A stretch of 64,000 bases of DNA, taken from the NCBI GenBank assembly GCA_020747065.1, contig JAGMVK010000021.1, positions 496,001 through 560,000 of the forward strand, given 5' to 3'. Source of the DNA: Cadophora sp. MPI-SDFR-AT-0126 (lineage: Eukaryota; Ascomycota; Leotiomycetes; Helotiales; Ploettnerulaceae). Under the pieces are notes generated by a model, which searched no databases, was not told the origin of the DNA, and saw only the letters and a list, made by a program, of their open reading frames with translations. Shown here piece by piece: positions 33,533 to 45,399 of this stretch. Numbering within the stretch: position 1 is the first letter of the stretch; every line of letters begins with the position of its first letter. A program made the position numbers and the translations under genes.

Positions 33533-33685
33533 TCAAGCATAAGTGGTCTTTTCAGGTTCCAAAGGGGCAACTTTTGTGCTATCGACAACTTCCGTTCCCT
33601 CCGAAGCGACAGCAGAGGCAGAAGGTGTGGATGTGCTAGGGGCTGAAGCAAGACACGAGCGCAACTTGTCAGCCAAAAAAACCAT
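33533..33685 (-). CDS. Possible 50-aa ORF or alternative last exon
   Basis: A short frame MVFLADKLRSCLASAP... ends EPEKTTYA and is rich in Ala, Ser, Thr and Pro. It lies just downstream of the RRM-metallothionein gene on the same strand. The sequence before it, TATTATTTTAG, looks like a splice acceptor directly in front of the ATG, but no donor in the neighbouring gene gives the right phase. It may be an independent small gene, an unused exon or chance. Confidence 0.25.
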   Translation of the reverse strand: MVFLADKLRSCLASAPSTSTPSASAVASEGTEVVDSTKVAPLEPEKTTYA

Positions 33686-33767
33686 CTAAAATAATAGAAA
33701 TACAAGTTTTAGAAATCCACCCCAGAGCCCCCTCGAATCAAGGAAATCTAATGTGGTTCGGTTATGT

Positions 33768-34947
33768 TTACTTGGAGCAGCCGCTGCAGGCACATTTGCC
33801 GGCTTCGCCTGTAATGATTGAGATGTCAGCAATTGCTCAACTACTACAGTTTCGGAGACCTTCTAGAGGTGAAGACCTCCTGAGACACTCGCTTTGGGAA
33901 ATAGGAATTATGGGACAACATACATGGACAGTTCTTGTCGTCTCCTCCGCATTTGCAGGTTGTCTTGTCGGTGCCAGCAACAGGTTCGGTCTCTGCCTTG
34001 GGACAATCGCTGCATGAACACTTTCCTGGTGCGCAGCCGCATACCTTGGTATCGCCACCACATTTGCAAGTTGTCTTCTCTGTATTGGCAACCTGCTCCA
34101 CATCCGACTTCTTGCAACCGACACAAGAGCATTTACCAGCCTCACATGGGCAGTTCGTAGAATCTGAAGCACACTTACAGGTAGTCTTCTCGGTACCAGG
34201 AACCTTTGTGACACCAGAATCCTGCTTCTTCAAATCGGCCAGACGGCGAGCCTCTGCATGAATATCCTGGACCTGCTTACTTCCTTGAGTGTAGAAGTTG
34301 ACCAATTTCTGACCAGTTGGAGTTCCAGCAGCCTTCTCAAAGTAGGAGTTCAAGCCTGTAAGGAGGTTGTTGGCCTTTTGAGTGACGCCATAGGATTGAT
34401 CAACAGACTTGGCCTTGTCGGTGGCATGGTACTTCTGGTCGAGGCTCTGGAGGGTGGACAAGAAGCGGTTGGACACTCCATGCTTGTTGTCGAGGTCGAT
34501 GGCCTTCTGGATAGCTTGGTCACCGAGGACGTAGCCGTGGGCAATATACTCGGCAGCGATACGGGAACGAGGCTTCTCCTCCTGAGTGATCTCATCGCTG
34601 TCTCGCTCGGTTTTTTGTGTGTAGTGGCTTCCGTCGTCATCGTTGGATCCAGTGGCGCTAGAGACTTGGACGTGTGTAGAGCCCAGTTGGGTGTTATCGA
34701 GGAGGAGGGCAGTCTTCGCAGCGGTCTCCTTTTCGAAGGTTACGGTGGCATTCTTCGTTTCTCCGGATTGGGTGACCTCGATGGAACTGATCTTACCACT
34801 GGTAGAAGTTAGCAGCTGGCACACAGATACAAGTTAATCTAGGAGCAGGAATGGAATGGTGACGTACCAGAAGGAAAAGAAATCCTTGATCTCCTTCTCG
34901 CTGGTGGAAGGACTGATGTTCTTAACGTGGACGGTGTTGGCAGACAT
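33768..34947 (-). CDS. vip1: Vip1-like RRM protein with three metallothionein modules
   Basis: Three exons, 34868-34947, 33924-34798 and 33768-33808, encode 331 aa. The first intron uses the distal CTACCAG acceptor, because only that restores the RRM core FFSFCGKISSIEV. Residues 3-75 form an RRM of the Vip1 type, followed by EEKPRSRIAAEYIAHGYVLGDQAIQKAIDLD and NFYTQGSKQVQDIHAEARRLADLKK, the conserved Vip1 body. From residue 234 on there are three 22-residue cysteine modules (C234-C255, C271-C292, C308-C329), each CxC-x6-CxC-x4-CxC-x2-C with seven cysteines, separated by short EKTT/DKTT linkers. The third module is split by intron 2, with TG|GTATGT-free junction NCP-C restored by joining. The modules follow the pattern of small ascomycete copper metallothioneins, so Cu(I) or Zn binding is likely. 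As far as I recall, related Vip1 proteins lack this tail. Vip1 function is poorly defined. Confidence 0.87.
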
Positions 34948-36191
34948 GATGATGGTAGCTTGTCTGATCTGTTTGTTTGTTTGTTTGCTCGTTTGTATTA
35001 TGAGGTTTGCTTCTGATAGTAGAGTTCTCGAGGTGTGTGAAAGTATGTTATTTCAAGAAGGAGAAGTGTTGGCACTGACGAAGTCTTCTTTTGTAGTTAG
35101 TGGTACGTAGCGTGTTTTCTATGTCGCAAACGTAGGCAGAAGAAGGCAGATGTTGACGTTGAGGGCGATCACACCACGAATGAAAGAGGGGGGACAGAGA
35201 CAGAGACAGAGCAGTTGCGGTTGACTGGTGCGGGGCAGTGTGGCGCAGGCAGGGCAGGTGCGAACACCCATTCATTACCCAGAATGATGACGTACTAGTG
35301 TGGCTTCGAGGCAGGAACGGTGGGGGGAAACGAGGCATGTGGCAGATCTCGAAGCACAGAGATGTCACCAGAAGAGGCTACTGTAGATACTTGCTAAACC
35401 AGATCTGCCAATGCACGCTTTGGCATGTGAGAGAGGCAAATCCTCGATTGGCGTTACTTTTGACGTCCCGGACGGGAATCTGTCCAGTGATGCCAAGATC
35501 GAGTACTAGCTTTGAAATGCTGATGCTGAAGGGAGCTAAGCAGAAGCTCTAGACTTCAAAAGCAAGCTAAACACACTGTCACTTGCATTGTTACACACTA
35601 AAATATGGAAATCTCACAAGTCCCTCTAGAAAGTTGGAAGCAAAAGCAAATGCATTTGCAACTATTCTGAATCTTGCAACATCTTTTTGTGTCGCGAGCC
35701 AAAGCTGAAGCCGTCGTCATCACCTTCGGTAGGTGTGGTACGAGCAACAGGCAGCACGACGAGCATCTTCCAAATGAGGTCACATGGACGAGATGATCGA
35801 GATGCCACCTTCACTAGCACACCCGAGGTTCCCTAGGTATGTAATAGAATTCAGCCTGGCTGGGTAAAGGTTGATGACAGTAGATGTCTCAAGCGAAAAG
35901 CACCACATTAATTTACCCTAATCATAATTACGTGTTATAAGCTACACGAATTCAATGGACGATTATGGTACTTCAGTGACCTGCATTAAAAGCTGGGCTT
36001 TGTTTGAAAGTGAGTAGACTAGGTAGACTGGACTGGCTGACTCGCTAGTAGACACCTGAACACCATGTCGAACTATGATACAGCTGTGTTAAATATCCGC
36101 GAATGATTTGATCCTTTGATTTCCATAGTAGGAGACTTGCTGAACTTATCGAACCCATCGAACTATCATACAACCATCCTTCTCAAGCTAA
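34948..36191. other. Intergenic, promoter of the RRM-MT gene
   Basis: Upstream region of the RRM-metallothionein gene on the right of its start, then the 3' flank of the next minus-strand gene. A TGTTTG repeat lies near 34968-35000. No supported coding region. Confidence 0.45.
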
Positions 36192-37688
36192 TCAGAGACG
36201 GCCAGACTCAAACCCAATACCCAGTCCTACACCCTCAATGCGCATCTTCTTGACAGGCTCGTTGTGATCGTGATCAAGCTTGCGCTTGGTGACAGGACCA
36301 TACAATTTGGCTTGGTGGAAGTGCTTGTCGGCTGGGATTGGAGTTGTAGTACGGGACGCGGCAACCTCGAAGGACTCGCGAGGATCGGCACGCAACATCT
36401 CCGTGGCACTCTGGCTTGCTTGACTCTCTTGGATCTCCTCGCTCTCTTCTCGGTAGTTGGCTCCAGAACGAGCGATATCCTCACTATCAGAGACAGAGAT
36501 GGTGCTATCACGGGACTTGCGACGTCGCTCACGAGAGTGTTGTGAAACATGTTGGCTGAGGGTTGTGGCAACACGAGCTTCAGCGTGGGGGGAAAACTGA
36601 GCCGATGGGAGAAGCCCGGTGTTGTTGGCTACCGGCCTTGCTGATCCAGGAGTGGTGGGGAAGGAGGAGAGTGATTGAACGCCTCGGTTATGTCTGTTTG
36701 GGGTGCGAGGGTCAGGACGACGAGCAACAGTTGGAGTAGATGGCGCACTGTTATTCTCCTGGCTAAGGACAGATCCTGCGAGAAGGAGAGCATTGAACTT
36801 CTCTTGGTTATCTTGCGAGGGACCAGGTCCATAGCGAATGGAACGGTTGGTGTTGGGTGTGTACTTGGGAGTTCCACGGTACTGGTGAGGAGTAGCTGGA
36901 GTAGTCTTTGGGGTAGAGACGTGTAGAGGTCCACCTGGGCTACGTAGGACATTGATGTGCTCGCGATTTTGGCGAATGCGTTGTTGCAGGCGTAGAATCT
37001 CGTCTTTGGCATCCAGGATCTCCTCCTCTTTCGTCTCGAGGAGTCGCTTAGCCTTCTCCAAGCGACGACGGTGTAGAATATTGTCTTCCTCAACCATCTT
37101 ACAATGGGCCTTCAACTTTTGAGTGTAGTCGGTGGTGGTAGTGTCCCGACCATTGACCTGGAGAACCTGGACCTCTCTTCGTGTGATATCATGCTCCACT
37201 TCCATGCGCTTTAGAGCTTCTTCGCTCTCGATGGTGAGAAGGTTATGCTGCAGCTTATAGTGAGCTGCCGACATTCGTGCTTCACTGACTGCCATGTCCA
37301 ACTTTTCATTCTCGGCCACAACCCTTAGCAACATTGCCTTCAGCTCTTCAGGACTGGCATCTGCAATTTGATCGGGAGTTGGACGTGCGGGTAGGTTCTT
37401 CGTCGTAGTATCACGTCTGGTACCATTGGTGATAGTAGGAGGTGGAGATGAGAGGACTGTTGGCTCGGGAGTAGCAGTTCGAGGAGCTGAGACTGGACGT
37501 CTGACAGGCGGTTGCGAGGAAGGAGGTGGGGTGATAGACGAGGCAGAACCAGCGACGATCATAGATGTGGTCGGAGAGTTTCCTCGGGGTATAGCGTCCT
37601 TTGAGGGGACATCTGCACCGATTGGTTGCGGCGTAGAAGGGTTCTCTGCTGGAGAAGCAACTTCTTCGTAGGAAGATTGCGATGCCAT
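36192..37688 (-). CDS. Nuclear-type coiled-coil protein, 498 aa
   Basis: Intronless gene. The first 110 residues are Pro/Ser/Thr-rich and disordered. Residues about 115-260 are strongly helical with heptads (PEELKAMLLRVVAENEKLDMAVSEA-type start, then ALKRMEVEHDITRREVQVLQ and KMVEEDNILHRRRLEKAKRLL), a long coiled coil. The remainder is disordered with many SP/TP sites and ends with a KRKLDHDHNEPVKKMRIEG bipartite nuclear localisation signal. The pattern suggests a dimeric nuclear scaffold phosphorylated by proline-directed kinases; this is inference. I recognise it as a fungal conserved-type protein but know no named family. It is divergent from the LRR gene at 39181 with about 1.5 kb between starts. 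Confidence 0.85.
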   Translation of the reverse strand: MASQSSYEEVASPAENPSTPQPIGADVPSKDAIPRGNSPTTSMIVAGSASSITPPPSSQPPVRRPVSAPRTATPEPTVLSSPPPTITNGTRRDTTTKNLPARPTPDQIADASPEELKAMLLRVVAENEKLDMAVSEARMSAAHYKLQHNLLTIESEEALKRMEVEHDITRREVQVLQVNGRDTTTTDYTQKLKAHCKMVEEDNILHRRRLEKAKRLLETKEEEILDAKDEILRLQQRIRQNREHINVLRSPGGPLHVSTPKTTPATPHQYRGTPKYTPNTNRSIRYGPGPSQDNQEKFNALLLAGSVLSQENNSAPSTPTVARRPDPRTPNRHNRGVQSLSSFPTTPGSARPVANNTGLLPSAQFSPHAEARVATTLSQHVSQHSRERRRKSRDSTISVSDSEDIARSGANYREESEEIQESQASQSATEMLRADPRESFEVAASRTTTPIPADKHFHQAKLYGPVTKRKLDHDHNEPVKKMRIEGVGLGIGFESGRL

Positions 37689-39180
37689 TGTGGTAAGCTA
37701 TCAACGGTTAGCCGTGTACCACGATGTATTGCGACAGCCGTACAGATGGAGATGCGAGAAGTGGGTCAAGTCTCTATGTCTGAGACTCGGTGTGTATATG
37801 CGACCGAGTATGTCAAGTGTAGGTGAAGGTCTGAGGACCCGTGGAGTGAAGGTTGGAGTTATGCGACGCGGTTAAGATGGATTGGATTGCGGTCGCGTAG
37901 CTCTCGCGATGATGTGGGCTGCGTTAAACAATGACTGATATCCTTTGACAATGAGTATCCACCGTCGTACATTCACAGTTGCCAGAGATGGTTGCTCAAG
38001 AGAGCGTGTGGGGAGGGGAGCAGCAGCTTTGCGACAGGATGATGGGGGGATGCGATGGAGTTTCAAGATGGCCGGGACCCTAAGCTAAGGAAGAATGGTT
38101 AATCCGACTGTTTAAGCTGGGGGCTGGTTGTGATGGGCAACGGGCTGGGGCCTGTGCTCTAAAGCGGCTATCCAGAGGCTGGGTCTGGGAGCGGGATCAG
38201 GTTCATTTGACATTTAGAAAATTACTGTATTGAAATGAACATATTACAAGGCTCGATAAAGAGAGTGGGAAGAGTGCAGAATGGAAATTTAGCCCTGGAG
38301 GTTCAAGTGACTGAGCAATTGGTGTGGTGTGCTCTTTTCAGGGGCTTCGCTTGTTTACGGACTCCCATCATGGACCATGTTGACTGTCCCATCCTGCACC
38401 CTTTGACAGAGAGAGGCTCAAGCACAGCTGCCCAAGAGAGGAGTTTATATATTTTGGTTTACTCGTTAGTTGACACCGCTGCTTTTTCCATCTCTATTTC
38501 CGGCAAATGCACAACGCTTTGGCCCTTGTGCATTGGCTTTATTGACTCAGCACTCGCTGCCATCCAATGCGGGCTCATCCGGAGTCCACCCCTCCTCCAC
38601 CCAGCACTTTGGAATAGCACAAGACAGCACAGCACAGCTCAAGTCTCGGTACGCGGCTGTTGATAACACAAAGTGGCTGGCATTTAAAAAGACTCCGCTT
38701 TCTTTTTCCCTCCAATACGAACAGTGGATATTGGCCGAGGATCCAAGCGCGCGTTATCATTGGTCAGTACGCGCCTAGTCAGGAACCTCGACCTCATTTT
38801 GTTCTTCGGGACTTTTGATAGACGAGGCTCGATTTGGCAGCGACCGACCTCTGCACCCGCAGCGTTACTACCTGGCGTCGGCGGGTGGCCTTCTGATTAA
38901 TTTACGAAGACTGCACTGCACTACATTGGTGAGCGACGGCATGGGATGCTTCTGAATCCCCTCTTCTATTCTCCTCTCGTCTCCTGAATTCCTCTGTAGC
39001 CCGGTTTCAGCTTCAGTTTTGTTCCTGTTGACTTCCGTCGTTCAACGTAGTCAGTACAGACAGACCACATCGTCAACTTCCAGTCGTCCATAGCAGTATG
39101 CGCAATCTCTAGATATCCATTTGCCGCGAGCACATTCGCACACTCACAATCACACTTCAATCAACTACAACCAGCCAAGC
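37689..39180. promoter_or_regulatory. Divergent intergenic region
   Basis: About 1.5 kb separates two divergent start codons. The right part contains CT-rich leader sequence ahead of the ATG at 39181. An open frame at about 38235-38663 lacks any domain and is not supported. Confidence 0.4.
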
Positions 39181-42100
39181 ATGGAACAATCACCAAGTGC
39201 AAGACCATCTGGTCTCCCTCGACCTTCGAGACTTCCTGTACCCAGCCTGCGAGCTACTCCGTCAAGAGACAACCTGCAAGCACCCAGACAAAGTAGCATT
39301 GTCAATCCTCGACTTCGAAGCTCTGCCTCTCGCGACACCCTGTCCACACAATTTTCGAAGCCTCGTGTCTCTTCCACCTCCAATCGCCAATCCATCATAG
39401 CCTCCCGCGATCGAGAAGTCTCAACTGGTACCGTTATACATACTCCTGCCCCTCAACAGCCCCGAAAGAAAGCTAGTCAGGATGTTTTATTCAGGAAGCC
39501 TTCAAGACCCGTCATGCGGATGGATCCTGCCCAAGTGGAAGCAAAGGAGGACCAGGATGTGATCGTAGAAGATGACTACCCAGTAGTGGAGGAATCACAC
39601 ACATATGATCTACCTCGGAGCTCGAAGCCTCGACCATCTCTGTCGGAACGAACAATGGAAACACTACAAAATATACCTTCCTCCCCAGCTGTACGCAAGC
39701 GTGGCTCAAGCTTCTACAGGAACGATAGTCCAATGAGACCTCCATCTCGGTCTATAAGCTCAAGGCCAACCTCTAGTGCTGGATCCGGAACAAGCTCCGG
39801 AAATTCGATTCCAATCGACTTTCGGGCTTCGACAAATACTTTCAGACCTCCACAATCAGTCTTTCAGGGCCAAACGCCGCAGAAGCATCCTGGTACTGGC
39901 CAGTCCCTAAAGACACCATCCACAACTCAGAGCATGGCGCCTCCGGAAGTCTCAAGGCTTCCATCTCCAAGCTTTTCGGCTTCTCTGCGCCGATCACCAA
40001 GTCCAGTCAAGGGAACAATTCCACCGAACATCAAACCTGGCAGCAAAACCCTTGCTGCTAGGCCACTGAAACCTCGAGCCTCAGTCAATGGTCTCTTCCG
40101 CAAACCGTCTACACAGAACCTGGGCCAATCAAACGATCTAGATAGGCTGGGGTTCGTTCCCAAGAAGCAATCGACAACTTTCTCCAATAGCTCATCCGAA
40201 GCTGCCTCAACCACTTCCAAAACCTCCAAAGCTACCAGTACATTTACAAGTAGCTCTGTGGACGATCAGAGTGCAACTCCCAGAAAGTCATCTCTCGCTC
40301 TACGTGATCAGATAGCCAAGGCCAAGGCTGCAAAACGTGCTGCTGCATCCAAGCAGCTGTCCACCGCTGAATCGGAGTCATCTAACGCCACTGTCATCCC
40401 TGCTGGCACATTTGATTTTGGGCTTACCGACGATCCCTTCAATCAACAAGTACGCCAGGATGGTGCGAAAGGACTTCTCCGGAAACGCATCGATGCAGCG
40501 AGGACTGATGGACGTCTCAATATTGCTGCAATGGGCTTTAAGCAGATTCCTGATGAGGTCATGGAAATGTACAATCTGGATTCGATCGCTTCGCAAGGTG
40601 GTGCTTGGGCTGAGTCCGTAGATTTGACAAGGTTCATTGCTGCTGGTAACGAGCTTGAATTGCTTTCGGACGATATTTTCCCAGATGTTGATCCAAGAGA
40701 AAGTGTAGACGATGAGGATGCGAAAGGCAACCAGTTTGGAGGACTCGAGACGCTCGATTTGCATGGAAATGTTTTGATAGCTCTTCCTCTGGGACTTCGG
40801 AGATTAGAACTCTTGACCACTCTTAATCTTGTAAGTGTTATCTGCATTCGTGCACCATATCTTAAAACTGACTATTGCAGTCGAACAACAAGCTCGGCAA
40901 TGAAGCTTTCCAGGTCATTTCCCAGATACCGTCCTTGCGCGATCTGAAGATTGCAAACAATGGACTGACCGGTCCACTGGATCCAAGCATAACGGCTCTT
41001 ACAAACCTGGAGGTCCTAGATGTGCAGAGCAACGAACTTACGTCATTACCTGAAGGATTGGCAGAGTTAGTACGACTGCGTGTTCTCAATCTCACAGTGA
41101 ATAAGTTCAAATCTCTACCGTTCGAGAAGCTCCGCCATCTACCCTTGATCGAGCTACTTGCCGCTAAGAACCAACTTACGGGAACTTTGATCTATGCAGA
41201 AGTAGACGAGCTCCGTCATCTCCAAATTTTGGATGTCACTGCAAACGCTCTCACCAATCTTGATGTGTCGGGGACTTTGAGGCTTCCAGCTCTTCACCAA
41301 CTCAGCTGTTCCGCAAATCGATTGACCGAGCTTCCAGACTTGGAATCATGGGTCTCACTCCTTACCCTGGCTGCGGAAGACAATAATCTGGGGTCCATAC
41401 CTGACGGTTTCGTTAAGCTCCCAAAGATCAAGAACGTGAACTTCAGTGGTAACAACCTCAGAACGCTGGATGACAGGATAGGAGCGATGGATAGTCTCGA
41501 TATCTTTAGAGTCAGCGGCAATCCACTTAGAGAGAAGAAATTCTCAGGCATGACGACCGAGGACCTGAAGCGAACCTTAAAAGCACGAATGGAACCGGAT
41601 GAGCCAGAGAGAGACACGGATGGTGATGGAGACTTCTATTCGGCTTCGGGAACGCCACCTGCATCACCCCGTCCCGGGTCGTCAGACTGGCCAGTCAAAG
41701 CGGGCGGTGTCCTGGATCGATCAAATACCCAGTCTCATTCTCTGAATCCTGTTGCCGCCGCGGACATCGCTGCGGCTCACTCGATTTACATCTTGGAGTT
41801 GCATCACAACATTTTCAAGGAAATACCAGCTTCCATTGCATTCTTTGCTGCGACCTTGACGACACTGAATGTCAATCACAACGAGTTGACGAGCGATACT
41901 TTCTTGAAAGACGACCTTGAGCTCCCCGCACTCAAAGAGCTCAATCTCAGCTCCAACACCTTCAACTCCCTCCAACCACTCATCCAGCGTCTGAAAGCCC
42001 CCCTACTAGCAAGACTCGACATTAGTTTCAACCGACTGACATCTCTACCACCACTCAAGCCTCACTTCCCCAATCTAGTCACCCTCCTCGCCTCCCACAA

Positions 42101-42353
42101 CACGATTAGAGAACTATCCCCCGAATCTGTCAAAGGCCTTCGTGTCCTGGACTGTAGCAGCAACGATATTGGCAGTCTCAATGCGCGCATTGGTCTCCTC
42201 GGCGGCCCGGGCGGATTGCAAACTCTAGATGTGAGTGGAAACCGGTTTAGAGTACCGAAATACACTATTCTTGAGAAGGGGACGGAAGCTACGCTCGCGT
42301 GGTTGAGGGATAGAATTCCTGTCGGCGAGGGGAATTTCGGGGAGGTGGAATAG
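39181..42353 (+). CDS. Leucine-rich repeat protein, LRRC40-like
   Basis: Two exons, 39181-40830 and 40881-42353, with a 50-nt intron (GTAAGT, CTGAC, TTGCAG), encode 1040 aa. The first ~400 residues are disordered and rich in Ser, Arg and Pro with many SR/SP sites. From about residue 430 the LRR body starts (RLNIAAMGFKQIPDEV) and the repeats run with the LxxLxLxxNxLxxLP pattern, for example LEVLDVQSNELTSLPEGL. The array is interrupted near residues 780-840 by an acidic, Pro-rich loop (PDEPERDTDGDGD), and resumes to end LQTLDVSGNRFRVPKYTILEKG then TEATLAWLRDRIP, the C-terminal cap seen in LRRC40. The intron splits LTTLNL|SNNKL inside a repeat. A scaffold or signalling adaptor role is likely; nothing more specific is shown. 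In-frame codons upstream of ATG 39181 start only with TTG. Confidence 0.88.
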
Positions 42354-43150
42354 TTGGCTCGATTCGTGAATTGTGCTTGGGTACGGATTGAGTGAGTTTT
42401 TGGTATACCACATTTCGTTTGACTGCTGGATTGGGAGTTTGTGGTGACATTCTCGTCCCTGCTGCTTGCTTGCTGTTCTTGTTTATTGTCTGTTCCTTAG
42501 CGAGATGGACGGAGTCATGAAGTCAATTGTAGGACTACCTATCGATTGGCTCTGCGGAGAACGGGACTCTTCAATTCTGCCCAGGCCCTCCTTCGTTTCT
42601 GTGTCTTAGCCTTTTAGGGTACGGTAGGATGCATAGATTACTTGTAATGTCAAGAGATATTTATTTAATGATCTGAACTCATTCAATCTGACACTCTGAC
42701 TCGTTGATATTCGTGTGGTATATTTGATTCATTAAGGACTATTAACTATTGGTATTCGCAATATTATCATATCTCTTCTTTTCTTCTCATCGGCGCAGTG
42801 CATGCACTTTTCCTACCCCATTATCTACCTTCGCAACCACCTCTCCTCTCATCTCGTCCGTGGTAAAATTGCCGTAAAACATACAATCATTCATTAATCC
42901 GATGCCCTAGCTAAATCCGAAGCTGTAAACCCGCCTGGCTAGCAGAGGAGCTTGCAAGTAGGTAAGGTCTCCTCAACCAACCAACCAACCAATCGTGATA
43001 TTTAAATCGTAAATGGTAGTGTTGAGTCGATTCCATCGAGAGAGGAATGGCTGCTTCTCCTCTGTGTTTCGCATCTTGATTTCCAAGGTTCTCGGGTTTT
43101 TGTCCGCCTTCAAACGAGCGACGCACAGCAGCTCGGACTCAAATCCAACC
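42354..43150. other. Convergent intergenic, 3' UTRs
   Basis: Holds 3' flanks of the LRR gene (+) and of the membrane-protein gene (-). No supported gene. Confidence 0.5.
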
Positions 43151-44956
43151 TCAAGCTCTCCCCTTCCCCTTCCCCTCCTCTATCTCCCTTCTCTGCTCCT
43201 CCTCACCAACCCTATCCCTCACACCCTCCCCCCTCAAAAACCCCACTCCCCTCCTCATAACCCCCGAATTAACAGCCCTCCCCTCTCTCTCAAAAACCAC
43301 ATTAACAGCCATCAAACTCGCCACAAAGATCCACACGTCGCCACCCCTCACGCCCCTCCACCAACCCCTCTTCCTGCCAACCTTCCACACACTATCCAGA
43401 CTAGCCCTCAAGGCATACAGGAACTCTCCCCTCGCTTCTCGCCTCACTACGTAACCCCAAATTCCGCCGAGGAAGCCGCCTAGGAAGAAGCGCTGCGTGG
43501 AAAGGAGCTTGGAGGGGAGGTAGGACTGGAAGAGGCAGATTGCGGCCCAGGATGTGCCGATGCTGCCGGATGTGAAGAGCGTGTAGCGGAGGATCTTGGC
43601 GGCGAGGTTGTTGAGGGTTGTTAAGGGGGAGGCGTAGAATTTGGAGTAGGATGGGAGGGAGAGGATGGTGAAGATGACGGTGAAGAAGCGGGTTAGCGGT
43701 GGGATTGTTGTTAGGTAGTGGGAGAGGTAGGTGCGTGTGCAGGAGGGGTCGGAGGGGTGGAGGACGGCGCAGGTGAGGGATGTGATTAGCGGGTGGGCGG
43801 GGGAGGTTATAGGTGAGATTTTTTGGAGGGTTGGGGGGAGGGTTGTGGTATTGGGGAAGAGGATGGGGGAGACGAATTTTCTGCGAGGTTGTTAATATTG
43901 TGTAGTTGTGTTGGGAAGGAGATTTGACGTACGGATATTTCAGACGAGCCATCTCGGCCAAAGCGTCAACTTGTTCATACGCACCTGGCCAGGGGAGGTT
44001 GGCTGGATAGTCTTCTGGCCGAGTTTGGACGTATGTAGGCGAGTATTTCAGGATGAAATCTCCATATGCCTAGAAAGATCAGCACATAGCACTTCACTTT
44101 GGACAGAAATAGCAAGCATACCTTTGGGAAACAATCCCTATCAAATACGAAAGCATGTAGTAACTGTCCACTCGTGAACGGAAAAAGTAGCCAACTCCCC
44201 CACCACCAAGGTTTCTTTCCTTTAGACCAGAGCCATCCTTCTTCCACTGCAAGATTATACGCAAACTCCGCCGCCCTGCTTAATGCATATATGGAGATTG
44301 TGACTCTCAACTGATCGGCGGGGTTGATTGCAAGTGCGAAGCCTGCTAGACTGGCTCCAACGGCTGGTGCTAGAGAAGATGTGAGGGTCTTGGAGGTCCG
44401 CTTGTTGCGTTGTCTGAACGGGCGAGCTTCGGGTGTGAGGAGATGAGCGCGAAGACGCGTGAAGAAGCGGAAGAGGATGCGGTGCAGCAGGAGGATAGTT
44501 GATAGAGAGAGCGAAAGTCTGAAGTTCGGGTTGCGCCAAAGAGGGACTTTCTTGGTCCTGCATTCGTCGTTTTATTAGCACTTGTCTATCGCTGATTGAT
44601 CCAGTATAAGAATCCTTCGGAACTCACCTCGCGTTTCCCGTCCCAAGAAACCTCTCACTAATCAAACCCCAGATCTTCAATGCCGCACTCGTCGCAACGA
44701 ATACTCTAACACTAGCTCTCACAGCGGCAGCATTGTAATCATCTCTACCAGGCCTTTCAACCAGCTTTTCAACCCTCGACACAGACGGCGTATTTCTCTT
44801 CAGCACCTTCGAGCGCGACAGTATATACCGATGCAACGTCTCATACTCTTTCGCGGAAATGGTGTACCTCAGAGCATTGCGGAGGATAGGGTCTGCTGTT
44901 GATTTGGCAGAGATTCTAGGTGGTGATTTCGCGTTTGGATCTGTCGAGGAAGACAT
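43151..44956 (-). CDS. Multi-pass membrane protein, TMEM135-like
   Basis: Four exons, 44628-44956, 44122-44557, 43933-44069 and 43151-43880, all with GT-AG borders, join in frame to 543 aa. The N-terminal ~60 residues are soluble, followed by RLFR-type basic and hydrophobic stretches. Conserved-looking blocks are KPWWWGSWLLFPFTSGQLL followed by HAFVFDRDCFPK, then AYGDFILKYSPTYVQTRPEDYP and EMARLKYPKFVSPILFP. The second half has repeated hydrophobic segments (RFFLGGFLGGIWGYV, GDVWIFVASLMAVNVVF). This arrangement matches fungal proteins annotated as TMEM135 N-terminal domain or integral membrane proteins; animal TMEM135 acts at peroxisomes and mitochondria in lipid transport and fission. Homology is inferred from motif memory, so the function is tentative. 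The C-terminus is basic (RRGVGFLRGEG) and probably cytosolic. Confidence 0.75.
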
Positions 44957-45399
44957 TTTGAAATGGGGTTAATGGGGGCATAGGTCGTGTGTCGTGTTAT
45001 TGTTGTTTTGTGCGTTTTATTGTAAGTTTTGATATTGGGATCTTGATTCGGGGTGCCCTGTTGTTGGCAAGCATGTGTCAATGCCTCGGCTGCGGGACGG
45101 GTCACATGGGGGCGAAAAAGGGGTAAAATCTGGGGAAATGCATGCTGGTGCAGAACGCGTCACATTCCTTTTGAAGGCTTAAATATATCATGTAAACACG
45201 GTAACTTTATTATGTGTATTACATTAATCGCCGCAGGAGGCTTATATTGAGCTGCGGGAAGTTTTCTTAGAATTCTACACCCATGTCCCTAACCGTCTTT
45301 GGATCCAGTATCATGACACCATTCAGAGCTCAGACGCCACCAAGTCACAGCAGGCAGTCTCAAAACATTCTTGAATCAAGCATATAAAGGGTACCCCAT
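44957..45399. other. Intergenic, promoter of TMEM135-like gene
   Basis: The left part is upstream of the TMEM135-like gene, the right part is the 3' flank of the secreted-protein gene. No supported gene. Confidence 0.45.

Noticed and set aside
38235..38663. 142-aa plus-strand ORF in the divergent promoter region
   Set aside because: Low-quality composition with no domain. It overlaps another ORF of similar quality in a different frame.
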